DNA from: Hymenobacter psychrophilus
GTDB taxonomy: Bacteria; Bacteroidota; Bacteroidia; Cytophagales; Hymenobacteraceae
Direction of reading: 5' to 3'
Length of the DNA stretch: 64,000 nt
Assembly: GCF_900107135.1 (NCBI RefSeq)
Contig: NZ_FNOV01000003.1
Span: 248,001 to 312,000 of the forward strand
Below, in pieces: positions 33,026-41,673 of this stretch. Both the position numbers and the translations under genes were made by a program. The first letter of the stretch is position 1, and every line of letters starts with the position of its first letter. The notes under the pieces were generated by a model. It made no database searches and was not told where the DNA came from. It saw nothing but the letters and a program-made list of their open reading frames with translations.

Positions 33026-35631
33026 CAGAGGCGCGCACCTACTACCACCGTTTTGCGGTACTCGCGCTTTTCGCCGCTGTTGGGGCGCAGCAGCTCAATG
33101 TGCAGCACGTAGTAGCCTACGGCTGCTTTCTGGCCCCGGTCCGTCAGGCCGTCCCACTGGAAAAAGCCGGTGGTGGCCAGCGTTTCGTTGCGCACCAAGC
33201 GGCGGGCCAGGCGGCCCTGGGCGTCGTAAATCGTGATGCTGGCGGCGTAGCCAGGCTGGTCGAGCAGGTAGTTGAGGGTGGTGAAATCCTGCTGGCCGTC
33301 CTCATCAGGGGTGAAAACTTCGGGTTCGAGCCGGAACGTCTGGTCGCCGCCGGGGTCCTGCTGATACTGCGAGTTGGGGCGGCCGGGCGTGGCGTAGCCC
33401 GCGGCACTGGCCGCCGAGTGGAAGTTCTCGCCCGTGCTCGGACCCTCGGGCCGGATGCGCTCCAGCGACACGCCGTTCAAATCGTCGAGCAGCTTCAGGT
33501 GCATGTTTTTGTGGTAGGCGAAGCGGTCCAGCGGCTCGTTGGTGGCCGAGGTCAGCACCACGATGCCCGCATCATCGGGGTACGAGGGCAGACTGGGCAT
33601 CCCCAGGAAATTGGCCGGTTCCGAGCTATTGAGATAGTAGCTCTGGATGTTGGCCGGGCTGGTTGTGAGGACGACCAGTTGGCCGGGCGCCAGCACGTAG
33701 GGCCCGGTGCTGATGGGTTTCTGGTCTATCGAGCCGTCGGCTTTCTCGCTGCCCAGCTGCCAGCCCTGCACGTTCAGGTACTTGCCCGAGCGGTTGAGTA
33801 GCTCCACGAAATCGACGCCGCCGGTGCGCGGGTTGAACAGAATTTCGTTGAGCACCACGTCGCCGGCCGCTACCGGCGCGGGCAGGGCCAGCGTAACCGC
33901 GGCGGCCGGGCCGCTGGCGTTGCCCACGCAGTCGGTGGCCTGCTGCACGGTTAGCGTCAGGGACTGGTTGGGCTGCAGCGGCGTGCTCAACTGCAGGTCC
34001 ACAAGCCGGAAATCGGGCCCCACGGGCACCACCCGGGCCACGCCCACGGCGGGCGTAAACGTGTAGCGGGCGGGGTTGGAAACGGCCGCGCTGTCGAGCT
34101 TCTCACTGAAAAACAGCCGCACCAGCGTGGGCGACAGGGCCACGGCCCGCAGCAGGCTGGGCGCGGTGCGGTCGGGGTTGGGGGTGCGCACCGAGTTGGC
34201 CCGGCCGGGTGTGCCCCCGCTGGGGTCGTTGCTGGCGGTCCAGTTCTCGATGCCGCCGCAGAAGTTGGCCTCGTCCACCATTTCCAGGCTCCAGCCGCCT
34301 TCTTTTTTGCGGCTGTCCTTGTACCAGCTGTCGGAGTAGGTTACCTCGAACACCGTGCGGCCACTGCGGCCCGTCAGTACCAGCTGGTCGCCGGCGTTGT
34401 TGAGGCTGGGGAAATTGGTCAGGGCAAACACCTTCCCGAAGGCCGCAAACTGGGCCCCGCGGGTGCTGCCGCACACCACCGCGTACTCGCCCGGCAGCAG
34501 CGTGGCGCCAGCCGGAAATACGGCCGGGTTGGCCGTGCTGCCACCTTTGCTCAGCCGCACCCCTGCCAGATCGAGCGTGCGGGTGGCCGAGGGGTTGTGG
34601 ATTTCGAGGTACTCGGAGGCCGGCAGCCCCACCACCGGCGTTTCGTCGGCCATGATTTCGGTGATGAGCAGCTGGCCGAACTGCGGCACCGCCAGCACGC
34701 CCGCGAAGCTGAACGCAGCCGTGAGCGGGCCCGCCGCCACGTTGCCGTAGAGGTCGGCCACTTGGCGCACTTCCAGCGTGCCACCGCCCGCCGGCAGGTC
34801 GGCGGCCAGCGTGAGGTGCACCAAGGCCGGGTTGGCCGCGTCGCGGAGGGCGGCAATTACGGCCGGGCCGCCGGGCAGCTGGTAGCTGGCGGGACTCTGG
34901 GTGGCGGCCACGGCCTCGTTGAACGTGGCATCGAGGGCCCGTGGCCCCACGCCGGCCGCCTGCACGGTGGCGGGTGGGGTGTTGTCGAGCACCTGCACAT
35001 CATCGAAGTAGAAGGCCTTACTGTTGGCCGATGAGTAGGTGAGCAGCACGCCGAAAAACGCGCTGCGCTGGTAGGTGGCATCGGTGCCGCTGCCCTCAGC
35101 GGCGTAGCTCTGGCCGCCCGTCAGGTCGCGCTCCAGGGTCCAGATGCTCTGTACCGAGCGCGTCACGCGCACCCGCACCAGGTTGTTGGTGGTCGAGTTG
35201 AGGGTACCGTCCTGGCCATTGACGACGTACACGGGGCTGCCGGTGGCATCCTGGCGGAATAGGGCCACTTCATCGGGGGTGCCACCCAGGCGCACGAAGT
35301 AGCCGCGGGTGCCACTGGCTTTCAGGTCGGCGCGGTCGGCCATCAGCCATACGTCGGCGTAGTTGCCGCTGCTGGTGGCCAGCTTCAGATTGGCCCAGAA
35401 CGTCCAGCTGGTGCCGGTGCTGGCCTGGCAGGGCGTAACCAGCTGCAGCTGGGTGCCCGTCACGGCCGGGCCGTTGCTTTGCAGCTGGCGGGCCGCATTC
35501 ACCTGAAACGCCGCTTCGTCGCCGGTCCAGGTGGGGTTCTGGCTGAAGTCGCCGTCGGTGAAGTCGTCGGTTAGCTGAGCCCGGGCCGTTAGACTACTTA
35601 GAACAAGCAGAAATAGTAGTAATTTTTTCAT
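33025..35631 (-). CDS. Lamin-tail-domain surface protein with type IX-like C-terminal domain
   Basis: An 868-residue secreted protein (MKKLLLFLLVLSSLTARAQL, signal peptide). An N-terminal beta-sandwich (WTFWANLKLATSSGNYADVW) is followed by a first lamin-tail domain (GQLLITEIMADETPVVGLPA, SEYLEIHNPSATRTLDLAGV, near residue 330), an Ig-like region, and a second (DVVLNEILFNPRTGGVDFVE, LLNRSGKYLNVQGWQLGSEK, near 590). The C-terminus (FTPDEDGQQDFTTLNYLLDQ, AASITIYDAQGRLARRLV, GYYVLHIELLRPNSGEKREY) has the FTPDxDGxND and 'I-Y-x-x-x-G-R' marks of gliding-motility/type IX type B sorting domains. Probably anchored or released at the cell surface; ligand unknown. Confidence 0.87.
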   Translation of the reverse strand: MKKLLLFLLVLSSLTARAQLTDDFTDGDFSQNPTWTGDEAAFQVNAARQLQSNGPAVTGTQLQLVTPCQASTGTSWTFWANLKLATSSGNYADVWLMADRADLKASGTRGYFVRLGGTPDEVALFRQDATGSPVYVVNGQDGTLNSTTNNLVRVRVTRSVQSIWTLERDLTGGQSYAAEGSGTDATYQRSAFFGVLLTYSSANSKAFYFDDVQVLDNTPPATVQAAGVGPRALDATFNEAVAATQSPASYQLPGGPAVIAALRDAANPALVHLTLAADLPAGGGTLEVRQVADLYGNVAAGPLTAAFSFAGVLAVPQFGQLLITEIMADETPVVGLPASEYLEIHNPSATRTLDLAGVRLSKGGSTANPAVFPAGATLLPGEYAVVCGSTRGAQFAAFGKVFALTNFPSLNNAGDQLVLTGRSGRTVFEVTYSDSWYKDSRKKEGGWSLEMVDEANFCGGIENWTASNDPSGGTPGRANSVRTPNPDRTAPSLLRAVALSPTLVRLFFSEKLDSAAVSNPARYTFTPAVGVARVVPVGPDFRLVDLQLSTPLQPNQSLTLTVQQATDCVGNASGPAAAVTLALPAPVAAGDVVLNEILFNPRTGGVDFVELLNRSGKYLNVQGWQLGSEKADGSIDQKPISTGPYVLAPGQLVVLTTSPANIQSYYLNSSEPANFLGMPSLPSYPDDAGIVVLTSATNEPLDRFAYHKNMHLKLLDDLNGVSLERIRPEGPSTGENFHSAASAAGYATPGRPNSQYQQDPGGDQTFRLEPEVFTPDEDGQQDFTTLNYLLDQPGYAASITIYDAQGRLARRLVRNETLATTGFFQWDGLTDRGQKAAVGYYVLHIELLRPNSGEKREYRKTVVVGARL

Positions 35632-35671
35632 GCTAGATAGAAAAAATTCTTGCCGAAACCCTCACAGGAAC

Positions 35672-35712
35672 GCGCGGAGGCAAGGGGGAAGACCGCCTTC
35701 CAACCTCCGCGC
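35672..35712 (+). other. Hairpin in the asd upstream region
   Basis: GCGCGGAGG (35672-35680) pairs with CCTCCGCGC (35704-35712), with an inner GGAAG/CTTCC pair. It lies about 60 bases before a near-consensus -7 element (TACCTTTA, 35772-35779) and 88 before asd. It could be a terminator or a palindromic repeat; it is upstream of the likely asd promoter. Confidence 0.5.
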
Positions 35713-35799
35713 ATCTCTCTGCAGGCTTCAGCCAGAAAACAGATAGAAGTGCATAGGAAATATAACTGCTTTACCTTTACCGCTCAACCAAAAATGCAT

Positions 35800-36795
35800 A
35801 TGAAAGTAGCCGTAGTGGGCGCCACCGGATTGGTAGGCACCCAGATGCTTAAAGTGCTGGCCGAGCGCAACTTCCCGGTCACGGAGCTGCTGCCCGTGGC
35901 GTCGGCCCGGTCGGTGGGCCAGGAAATCGAATTCCGGGGCCAGAAGTACCGGGTGGTGAGTATGGACGACGCTATTGCCGCCCGCCCGGCAGTGGCCATC
36001 TTCTCGGCCGGCGGCGCTATTTCGCTGCAGGAAGCGCCCCGTTTTGCCGCGGTGGGCACCGTGGTTATCGACAACTCCTCGGCCTGGCGCATGGATCCGG
36101 CCAAGAAGCTGGTGGTGCCCGAAATCAACGCCCACACGCTCACGGCCGACGATAAAATCATTGCCAACCCCAACTGCTCCACCATTCAGCTGGTAGTCGC
36201 CCTCAACGAGCTGCACAAGCGCTACCAGGCCCTGCGCATCGTGGTGAGCACCTACCAGAGTGTAACGGGCACCGGCAAGCAGGCCGTCGATCAGCTGCTG
36301 CAGGAGCGGGCCGGCCAGACGCCCGCCAACCCCGCCTACCCCCACCGCATCGACCTGAACGTGCTGCCCCACATCGACGTGTTCCAAGACAACGGCTACA
36401 CCAAGGAGGAGATGAAAATGGTGAACGAGACGAAGAAAATCTTCGGCGACGACACCATTCGCCTCACCGCCACCACCGTGCGCGTGCCCGTTATGGGCGG
36501 CCACTCGGAAGCCGTAAACGTCGAATTTGCCCAGGAATTCGACCTGGCCGACGTGCGCGAGCTGCTGCGCCAGACCGAGGGCGTGGAACTGGTGGATGAC
36601 GTGCAGAACAACATCTACCCCATGCCTCAGGATGCCCACGGCCGCGACGCCGTGCTGGTGGGCCGCCTGCGCCGCGACGAAACCCAGCCCCGCACCCTCA
36701 ACATGTGGGTGGTGGCCGACAACCTGCGCAAAGGGGCCGCTACCAACGCCGTGCAGATTGCCGAGGCCATGCTGAAAATGGGCCTACTGGGTTAG
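35800..36795 (+). CDS. asd: Aspartate-semialdehyde dehydrogenase
   Basis: A 331-residue NADPH-dependent enzyme that reduces aspartyl phosphate to aspartate semialdehyde, the branch point to lysine, threonine and methionine. The start at ATG 35800 gives MKVAVVGATGLVGTQMLKVL, with the GxTGxxG Rossmann motif; an ATG two codons earlier is also possible. The catalytic Cys is in IIANPNCSTIQLVVAL and the substrate-binding His in RVPVMGGHSEAVNVEF. It ends MWVVADNLRKGAATNAVQIA. Length is standard. The product would feed homoserine dehydrogenase at 49.8 kb. The stop codon is the first part of a repeat. Confidence 0.97.
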   Translation: MKVAVVGATGLVGTQMLKVLAERNFPVTELLPVASARSVGQEIEFRGQKYRVVSMDDAIAARPAVAIFSAGGAISLQEAPRFAAVGTVVIDNSSAWRMDPAKKLVVPEINAHTLTADDKIIANPNCSTIQLVVALNELHKRYQALRIVVSTYQSVTGTGKQAVDQLLQERAGQTPANPAYPHRIDLNVLPHIDVFQDNGYTKEEMKMVNETKKIFGDDTIRLTATTVRVPVMGGHSEAVNVEFAQEFDLADVRELLRQTEGVELVDDVQNNIYPMPQDAHGRDAVLVGRLRRDETQPRTLNMWVVADNLRKGAATNAVQIAEAMLKMGLLG

Positions 36796-36862
36796 CTGTT
36801 AGCTGTTAGCTGTTAGCTGTTAGCTGAAGAACGTCATTCAGCGCATGCGCTGAATGACGTTC
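36791..36862. repeat. GTTAGCT tandem repeat and perfect 34-bp palindrome
   Basis: Five nearly exact copies of GTTAGCT run from 36791, the first overlapping the asd stop codon. They are followed at 36829-36862 by a perfect 34-bp palindrome (GAACGTCATTCAGCGCA and its complement). The TAGC heptads belong to the repeat family seen elsewhere; the palindrome shares CGTCATTCAG with the unit at 31272. Confidence 0.85.
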
Positions 36863-36884
36863 CCCTAACGCTGATTGGTGGCGC

Positions 36885-37640
36885 TTAACAAATAGCGGCG
36901 CAAAAATCCAGTACCGACTGCCGCGTTAGCTCCGGCGCCTCCATGAAGCCTAAGTGACCCACGTTGCGGAGCAGCAGGGCGTGGCTTTGGGCGGGCAGCG
37001 CCAGTTGGGGCAGCAGCGTATCGAGGGGCACAGCCGGGTCGTCGTGGCCGCCGATGAACAGGACCGGGAACCTGGCGTCACGTAGCACCTGGGTGCGGTC
37101 GGGGCGGTGCTTCATGGCTTCGAGGCAACCCAGAATAGTGGTTACGGGCGTAGTGGCGGCCAAGTCTTCCAGCTGTTTCAGTTCGGCAGCCAGCTGCTTG
37201 CGGTTGCCGGGGGCCAGCAGGGGCCTGATGGCGGAGCGCATATACTTTTCGACCCCGTGGCGGCGCACGAAACCGGCGCTTTCGTCGCGGGCGGCTTTTT
37301 TCTCCTTATTATCGGGCAGGGCAGTGCTGTGGAAGAGCACGAGGCCAGCCACCCGCGCGGGGTGGGCTTCGGCCAGGGCCAGGGCCACGTAGCCGCCCAT
37401 GCTGTGGCCCACCAGCACCACCTTATCGGCGCCGGCCGCATCGAGTTGCGCCAGTACGGCTTGCGCCTGGGCCTCCATGGCGTAGTCGGTTACCGGGGCC
37501 GGGTTGGGGCCGTGGCCGGGCAGCGCGGGCATCAGCAGGCGGTAGCGGCTGGGGAAGTCGCGGGTGAAATCGGCCCAGATTGCGGGGCTTTCGGCGAAGC
37601 CGTGCAGGAAGACGAGGGTGGGCTGTGGGGCGGCGGGCAT
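36885..37640 (-). CDS. Alpha/beta hydrolase
   Basis: A 251-residue cytoplasmic hydrolase. The frame is open upstream, but the ATG at 37640 (MPAAPQPTLVFLHGFAESPA) starts right before the first strand and its HG oxyanion motif. The nucleophile elbow is VVLVGHSMGGYVALALAEAH, the acid likely in PVLFIGGHDDPAVPLD and the His in LRNVGHLGFMEAPEL. It matches epoxide-hydrolase/esterase-type sequences; no substrate can be named. It diverges from the membrane gene at 37720. Confidence 0.92.
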   Translation of the reverse strand: MPAAPQPTLVFLHGFAESPAIWADFTRDFPSRYRLLMPALPGHGPNPAPVTDYAMEAQAQAVLAQLDAAGADKVVLVGHSMGGYVALALAEAHPARVAGLVLFHSTALPDNKEKKAARDESAGFVRRHGVEKYMRSAIRPLLAPGNRKQLAAELKQLEDLAATTPVTTILGCLEAMKHRPDRTQVLRDARFPVLFIGGHDDPAVPLDTLLPQLALPAQSHALLLRNVGHLGFMEAPELTRQSVLDFCAAIC

Positions 37641-37719
37641 GAGTAGTAGGTGGAAAAGTCGGCGGAATCCAAGCAAATACGCACTTTTGCTGCATCCGTT
37701 CCTCCTATCTCTCTCCCGC

Positions 37720-38733
37720 ATGGCCTTTATCAAGCAACAGTACTATCATTACCTGATTGCCAGCAGCGCGGGCCTGTTACTCGCTCTGCTTGGGCGCTTT
37801 GTTTTCGCCACCAACTACCTCAACGATGCCGGGGGCCTGCTGATGCTCTGCTTCCTGTTACTGGTACCGATGGCACTGGGAGCTGTGACGGCTCACTTTA
37901 CACCGCGCACCGCCTCCAAATGGTGGCGGCTGGTGTTCGGGCCGTTCCTGACAGTGCTGCTATTCTTAGTCACGGCGCTGCTATTCCACTTGGAAGGCAT
38001 GATTTGCGTGCTGATGATTTTCCCACTGTTCATCATCACGGCCGGACTGGGTGCCCTCGCCTATTATGACTTTACCAGGAACCGCGACGATAAAACCAAA
38101 ACCTACGTGGTGGCCGCCTTCGCCCTGCTGCCCTTCGTGCTGGCCCCCCTCGAAAGCCAGTTCACGGCCCCCGACGAATATCGGCGCATCGAAAACACGG
38201 TGGTCATTGCGGCCCCGGCGGCCGTGGTGTGGCGGCACATCGTGCGGGTGCCACCTATTTCGGCCCGCGACCTGGGCCCGAGTCTGGTGGACCGACTGGG
38301 TTTTCCGCGGCCCGTGGAAGCTACCCTCAGCCACGAGGGCGTGGGGGGAGTGCGCCGCGCCACCTTCGAGCGGGGGGTGGAGTTTCTGGAAACCATCGAC
38401 GTGTGGGAGCCCCAGCGGCGTATTTCATTCAGCATCGTGCCCAATACCGCTACCATCCCGCCCACCACCTTTGACGAGCACGTGACGGTGGGCGGCCGGT
38501 TTTTCGACGTGCTGCGCGGCACCTACGAACTGGAACCCGCCGGCCCCGGTCGCACCCGCCTGGTGCTCTACAGCCGCCAGCGCCTGAGCACCCGCCTCAA
38601 CCCCTACGCCGGCCTCTGGACGGGCTACGTGATGAGCGAAATCCAGCGGCGCATCCTGGAAGTCATCCGCCGCCGCTGCGAAACCGACGCGGCCTTGGCA
38701 AGCCTCAACACCACCGAAAACACCCGCCACTGA
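37720..38733 (+). CDS. Membrane protein with C-terminal SRPBCC-like domain
   Basis: A 337-residue protein. The ATG at 37720 gives MAFIKQQYYHYLIASSAGLL at the start of the first membrane helix. Four or five spans follow (LLMLCFLLLVPMALGAVTAH, FGPFLTVLLFLVTALLFHLE, MIFPLFIITAGLGALAYYDF, VVAAFALLPFVLAPLES). From about residue 150, IENTVVIAAPAAVVWRHIVR then VEFLETIDVWEPQRRISFSI and RTRLVLYSRQRLSTRL form a START/SRPBCC-type domain, which binds hydrophobic ligands. This pairing of membrane half and SRPBCC is found in uncharacterised Bacteroidota proteins. Confidence 0.75.
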   Translation: MAFIKQQYYHYLIASSAGLLLALLGRFVFATNYLNDAGGLLMLCFLLLVPMALGAVTAHFTPRTASKWWRLVFGPFLTVLLFLVTALLFHLEGMICVLMIFPLFIITAGLGALAYYDFTRNRDDKTKTYVVAAFALLPFVLAPLESQFTAPDEYRRIENTVVIAAPAAVVWRHIVRVPPISARDLGPSLVDRLGFPRPVEATLSHEGVGGVRRATFERGVEFLETIDVWEPQRRISFSIVPNTATIPPTTFDEHVTVGGRFFDVLRGTYELEPAGPGRTRLVLYSRQRLSTRLNPYAGLWTGYVMSEIQRRILEVIRRRCETDAALASLNTTENTRH

Positions 38734-38773
38734 AGCAGTGACGGGCGCTTTGCAGGCCATTGAAGGGCGATTT

Positions 38774-39322
38774 TTATACGGTAGCGGGCTCGGCCTGCTT
38801 GGTGAATTGCACGCTGGCCATCAGCTTCACGTCTTCGCTCACCACGATGGAACCGGCTTCGGTTATGCCGCTCCAGCTCAGGCCGAAATCCTTGCGGTTG
38901 ATTTTGCCGGTCACGTCGAAACCGGCCTTGGTGTTGCCGTAGAAGTCGCCGGCCTGGCCGCCGTACTCCACATCCAGGGTCACCGATTTGGTTACGCCGT
39001 GCAGGGTCAGGTCACCAGTCAGCTTGTACTCGCCCTCATCTTCCTTGGTGAAGGAAGTCGAAACGAAGGTCATTTCGGGGTATGTGGCGGCGTCGAAGAA
39101 TTCGGCGCTTTTCAAGTGCTCGTCGCGCTGCTCCTGGTTGGTATCGATGCTGTCGATTTTGGCTGAGAAGCGCACCTTGGCTCCTTCAAATGAATCACCT
39201 TCCGTTTCTGCCTCACCTTCGAACTGCTTAAACGAGCCCGTAACGGTGGAAATAACGAGGTGCTTTACTTTGAACTGAACTTCGGAGTGGGTGGGGTCAA
39301 GCGCCCATTTGGTCGTAGCCAT
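38774..39322 (-). CDS. YceI-family protein
   Basis: A 182-residue lipocalin-like protein of the YceI family, which binds isoprenoid or other amphiphilic molecules. It starts MATTKWALDPTHSEVQFKVK, continues HLVISTVTGSFKQFEGEAET, and ends GLSWSGITEAGSIVVSEDVK, all classic. There is no signal peptide from this start, so it is the cytoplasmic type; an in-frame extension upstream adds no signal. The region before it has two TGTANGTACA palindromes that may bind a regulator. Confidence 0.93.
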   Translation of the reverse strand: MATTKWALDPTHSEVQFKVKHLVISTVTGSFKQFEGEAETEGDSFEGAKVRFSAKIDSIDTNQEQRDEHLKSAEFFDAATYPEMTFVSTSFTKEDEGEYKLTGDLTLHGVTKSVTLDVEYGGQAGDFYGNTKAGFDVTGKINRKDFGLSWSGITEAGSIVVSEDVKLMASVQFTKQAEPATV

Positions 39323-39394
39323 GGTGGTAACTGGTTGGTTGAAAAGACACTGAAAATATCCGACCCACCCGGGAGCAGCGCCGAACACTCAACA

Positions 39395-39430
39395 AATGTA
39401 CGTACATTATTTATAATTGATGTATGTACA
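39395..39430 (-). promoter_or_regulatory. Paired TGTANGTACA operators upstream of yceI
   Basis: AATGTACGTACATT (39395-39408) is a perfect palindrome and TGTATGTACA (39421-39430) a near copy, centred 24 bases apart on an AT-rich stretch that lies 73-108 bases before the YceI start. Paired half-turn-phased palindromes like these usually bind dimeric regulators. Confidence 0.55.
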
Positions 39431-39479
39431 CGGATTTATATTTTCATTACTATCTCCCTTGGCTGGCCTGTTCAACACA

Positions 39480-39515
39480 AAAAAGCCCCGCCGGACGAAT
39501 CCGGCGGGGCTTTTC
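39480..39515 (-). terminator. Terminator of dxs
   Basis: AAAAAGCCCCGCCGG and its complement CCGGCGGGGCTTTT form a long GC-rich stem with a short ACGAAT loop, flanked by A and T runs. On the reverse strand it follows the dxs stop by about 20 bases. Confidence 0.88.
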
Positions 39516-39535
39516 AGTTTCAGCAGTGGTTCTAT

Positions 39536-41476
39536 TTACAGCAGCACCTTATCGGCCACCGGCACGCTCACCTTACCGCTCAGCTCGCGCAGGGCGGTGG
39601 CAATGCCGGCGGCGTCGAAGCCGCACTCCTTATAGAGCTCGTCCTGGGTGCCGTGCTCCACTACCCGGTCGGGGATGCCGAGGCGGCGGACGGGCAGGCT
39701 GTAGCCGTGGTCGACCATGAACTCGAGCACGGCCGCGCCGAAGCCGCCCTGCACGCAGCCGTCTTCCACCGTCACGATGGCGCGGTAGCGGCGGAAGATA
39801 TTATGGAGCATTTCCTCATCCAGGGGCTTGCAGAAGCGCAGGTCGTAGTGGCCGGGGTTGAGGCCCTCGGTGCGGAGCTGCTCGGTGGCCTTGGCGGCGT
39901 AGTTGCCGATGTGGCCGATGCTGAGCACCGCCACGCCTTCGCCCTCGCGCACTACCCGGCCCGTGCCGATGGCAATTTTCTTCAGGGGCTTGCGCCACTC
40001 CGGCATCACGCCCTCGCCCCGCGGGTAGCGGATGCTGAAGGGCCCGGCATTTTCGGGCAGCGTAGCCGTGTACATCAGGTTACGCAACTCCTCCTCGTTC
40101 ATGGGCGCCGAGACCACCATGTTCGGGATGCAGCGCATGTAGGCCAGATCGTAGCAGCCGTGGTGGGTGGGACCGTCGGCGCCGGCGAAACCGGCCCGGT
40201 CGAGGCAGAAGACCACGTGCAGGTTCTGCAGGGCCACGTCGTGGACCACCTGGTCGTAGGCCCGCTGCATGAAGGAGGAGTAGATGTTGCAGAACGGCAC
40301 CAGCCCCTGGGTGGCCAGGCCGGCCGAGAAGGTCACGGCATGCTGCTCGGCAATGCCCACGTCGAAGGCGCGGTCGGGCATGGCCTTCATCATGATGTTG
40401 AGCGAGGAGCCCGACGGCATGGCCGGCGTCACGCCCATGATTTTGTCGTTGGCCTCGGCCAGCTCCACCAGCGTGTGCCCGAACACGTCCTGGTATTTGG
40501 GCGGCTGGGGCTTCTCGGGGACTTTCTTGTAAATCTCGCCCGTGATTTTGTCGAACAGGCCGGGGGCGTGCCAGAGGGTCTGGTCCTTTTCGGCCAAGGC
40601 GTAGCCCTTGCCCTTCACCGTCACGCAGTGCAGCAGCTTGGGGCCGGGAATGTTCTTGAGGTCGGCCAGGATGGTGGCCAGGTGCTGCACGTCGTGGCCA
40701 TCCACGGGGCCGAAGTAGCGGAAGTTGAGGGCCTCGAACAGGTTGCCCTGCTTGAGCAGGGTGGCCTTCATGGCCTGCTCCACCCGGCGGGCAATCTGCT
40801 GGGGGTTGGGGCCGAACTTGCTGAGCTTGCCCAGCACGTTCCAGAGCTCGTCGCGCACCTTGTTGTAGGTGCGGGAGGTGGTAATGTCAGTGAGGTATTC
40901 CTTGAGCGCGCCCACGTTGGGGTCGATGCTCATGCAATTGTCGTTGAGGATGACCAGCAGGTTGGATTTCTCCACCCCGGCGTGGTTGAGTGCCTCAAAG
41001 GCCATGCCGGCCGTCATGGCCCCGTCGCCAATCACGGCAATGTGCTGGCGGTCGAACTCGCCCTTGTAATCGGAGGCCACGGCCATGCCCAGCGCCGCCC
41101 CGATGCTGGTGGAGCTGTGGCCCACCCCGAAGGCGTCGTACTCACTTTCGCTGCGCTTGGGGAAGCCCGACATGCCGTGGTAGCGGCGGTTAGACGGGAA
41201 CCGGTCGCGGCGGCCGGTAAGGATTTTGTGCCCGTAGGCCTGGTGGCCCACGTCCCACACGAGCTGGTCGTAGGGCGTGTTGAACACGTAATGCAGCGCC
41301 ACCGACAGCTCTACCACGCCCAGCGAAGCCCCGAAGTGGCCGCCGTAAATCGAAACCGAGTCAATGATGAATTGTCGGAGTTCCTGACTCACCTGCACCA
41401 ACTGGTCGGGGCTGAGCTTTTTGAGGTCGTCGGGGGAGTTAATTTCCGCCAGCAGGGGCCCGGGTTCAACAATCAT
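39536..41476 (-). CDS. dxs: 1-Deoxy-D-xylulose-5-phosphate synthase
   Basis: A 646-residue thiamine-diphosphate enzyme that condenses pyruvate and glyceraldehyde 3-phosphate, the first step of the MEP isoprenoid pathway. The ATG at 41476 (MIVEPGPLLAEINSPDDLKK) gives the usual length; the frame is open further upstream. ThDP/Mg binding is seen in IAVIGDGAMTAGMAFEALNH with VILNDN; the catalytic Glu region is FDVGIAEQHAVTFSAGLA, and CLDRAGFAGADGPTHHGCYD is a DXS hallmark. A TAACTTTG element lies about 97 bases upstream. It diverges from the LPG-synthase-like gene. Confidence 0.97.
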   Translation of the reverse strand: MIVEPGPLLAEINSPDDLKKLSPDQLVQVSQELRQFIIDSVSIYGGHFGASLGVVELSVALHYVFNTPYDQLVWDVGHQAYGHKILTGRRDRFPSNRRYHGMSGFPKRSESEYDAFGVGHSSTSIGAALGMAVASDYKGEFDRQHIAVIGDGAMTAGMAFEALNHAGVEKSNLLVILNDNCMSIDPNVGALKEYLTDITTSRTYNKVRDELWNVLGKLSKFGPNPQQIARRVEQAMKATLLKQGNLFEALNFRYFGPVDGHDVQHLATILADLKNIPGPKLLHCVTVKGKGYALAEKDQTLWHAPGLFDKITGEIYKKVPEKPQPPKYQDVFGHTLVELAEANDKIMGVTPAMPSGSSLNIMMKAMPDRAFDVGIAEQHAVTFSAGLATQGLVPFCNIYSSFMQRAYDQVVHDVALQNLHVVFCLDRAGFAGADGPTHHGCYDLAYMRCIPNMVVSAPMNEEELRNLMYTATLPENAGPFSIRYPRGEGVMPEWRKPLKKIAIGTGRVVREGEGVAVLSIGHIGNYAAKATEQLRTEGLNPGHYDLRFCKPLDEEMLHNIFRRYRAIVTVEDGCVQGGFGAAVLEFMVDHGYSLPVRRLGIPDRVVEHGTQDELYKECGFDAAGIATALRELSGKVSVPVADKVLL

Positions 41477-41572
41477 GCGCGCAGGGGTAGGAAACAAGGG
41501 GGTAAGTAGCGGGGCAACAGCCGGCCCGGCCTGAAAGTTATGCCCGGAGCCGACCCGGCATCGGGCAACGAG

Positions 41573-41580
41573 CAAAGTTA
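41573..41580 (-). promoter_or_regulatory. -7 element (TAACTTTG) for dxs
   Basis: On the reverse strand TAACTTTG fits TAnnTTTG and lies 97 bases before the chosen dxs start, leaving a leader of about 90 bases. Confidence 0.5.
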
Positions 41581-41661
41581 CGGGTTTTCCGTTCCGGCAG
41601 ATGAAGTGGGGAATGAATCCCTCCTTCCTCTCGCTCTGCCACCCAACCCCGTTCAACCCGC

Positions 41662-41669
41662 TACCTTTG
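41662..41669 (+). promoter_or_regulatory. -7 element (TACCTTTG), leaderless gene
   Basis: TACCTTTG ends four bases before the ATG at 41674, so transcription would start at or within a base or two of the start codon. No -33 TTG is evident. Confidence 0.6.
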
Positions 41670-41673
41670 CCCC

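Noticed and set aside
36791..36862. CRISPR array (regular short repeats)
   Set aside because: The repeats are 7 bp and contiguous, without spacers, and no cas gene is in the window.
39260..41509. 749-codon forward frame over dxs
   Set aside because: Shadow of dxs on the other strand, with low-complexity composition and no motifs.
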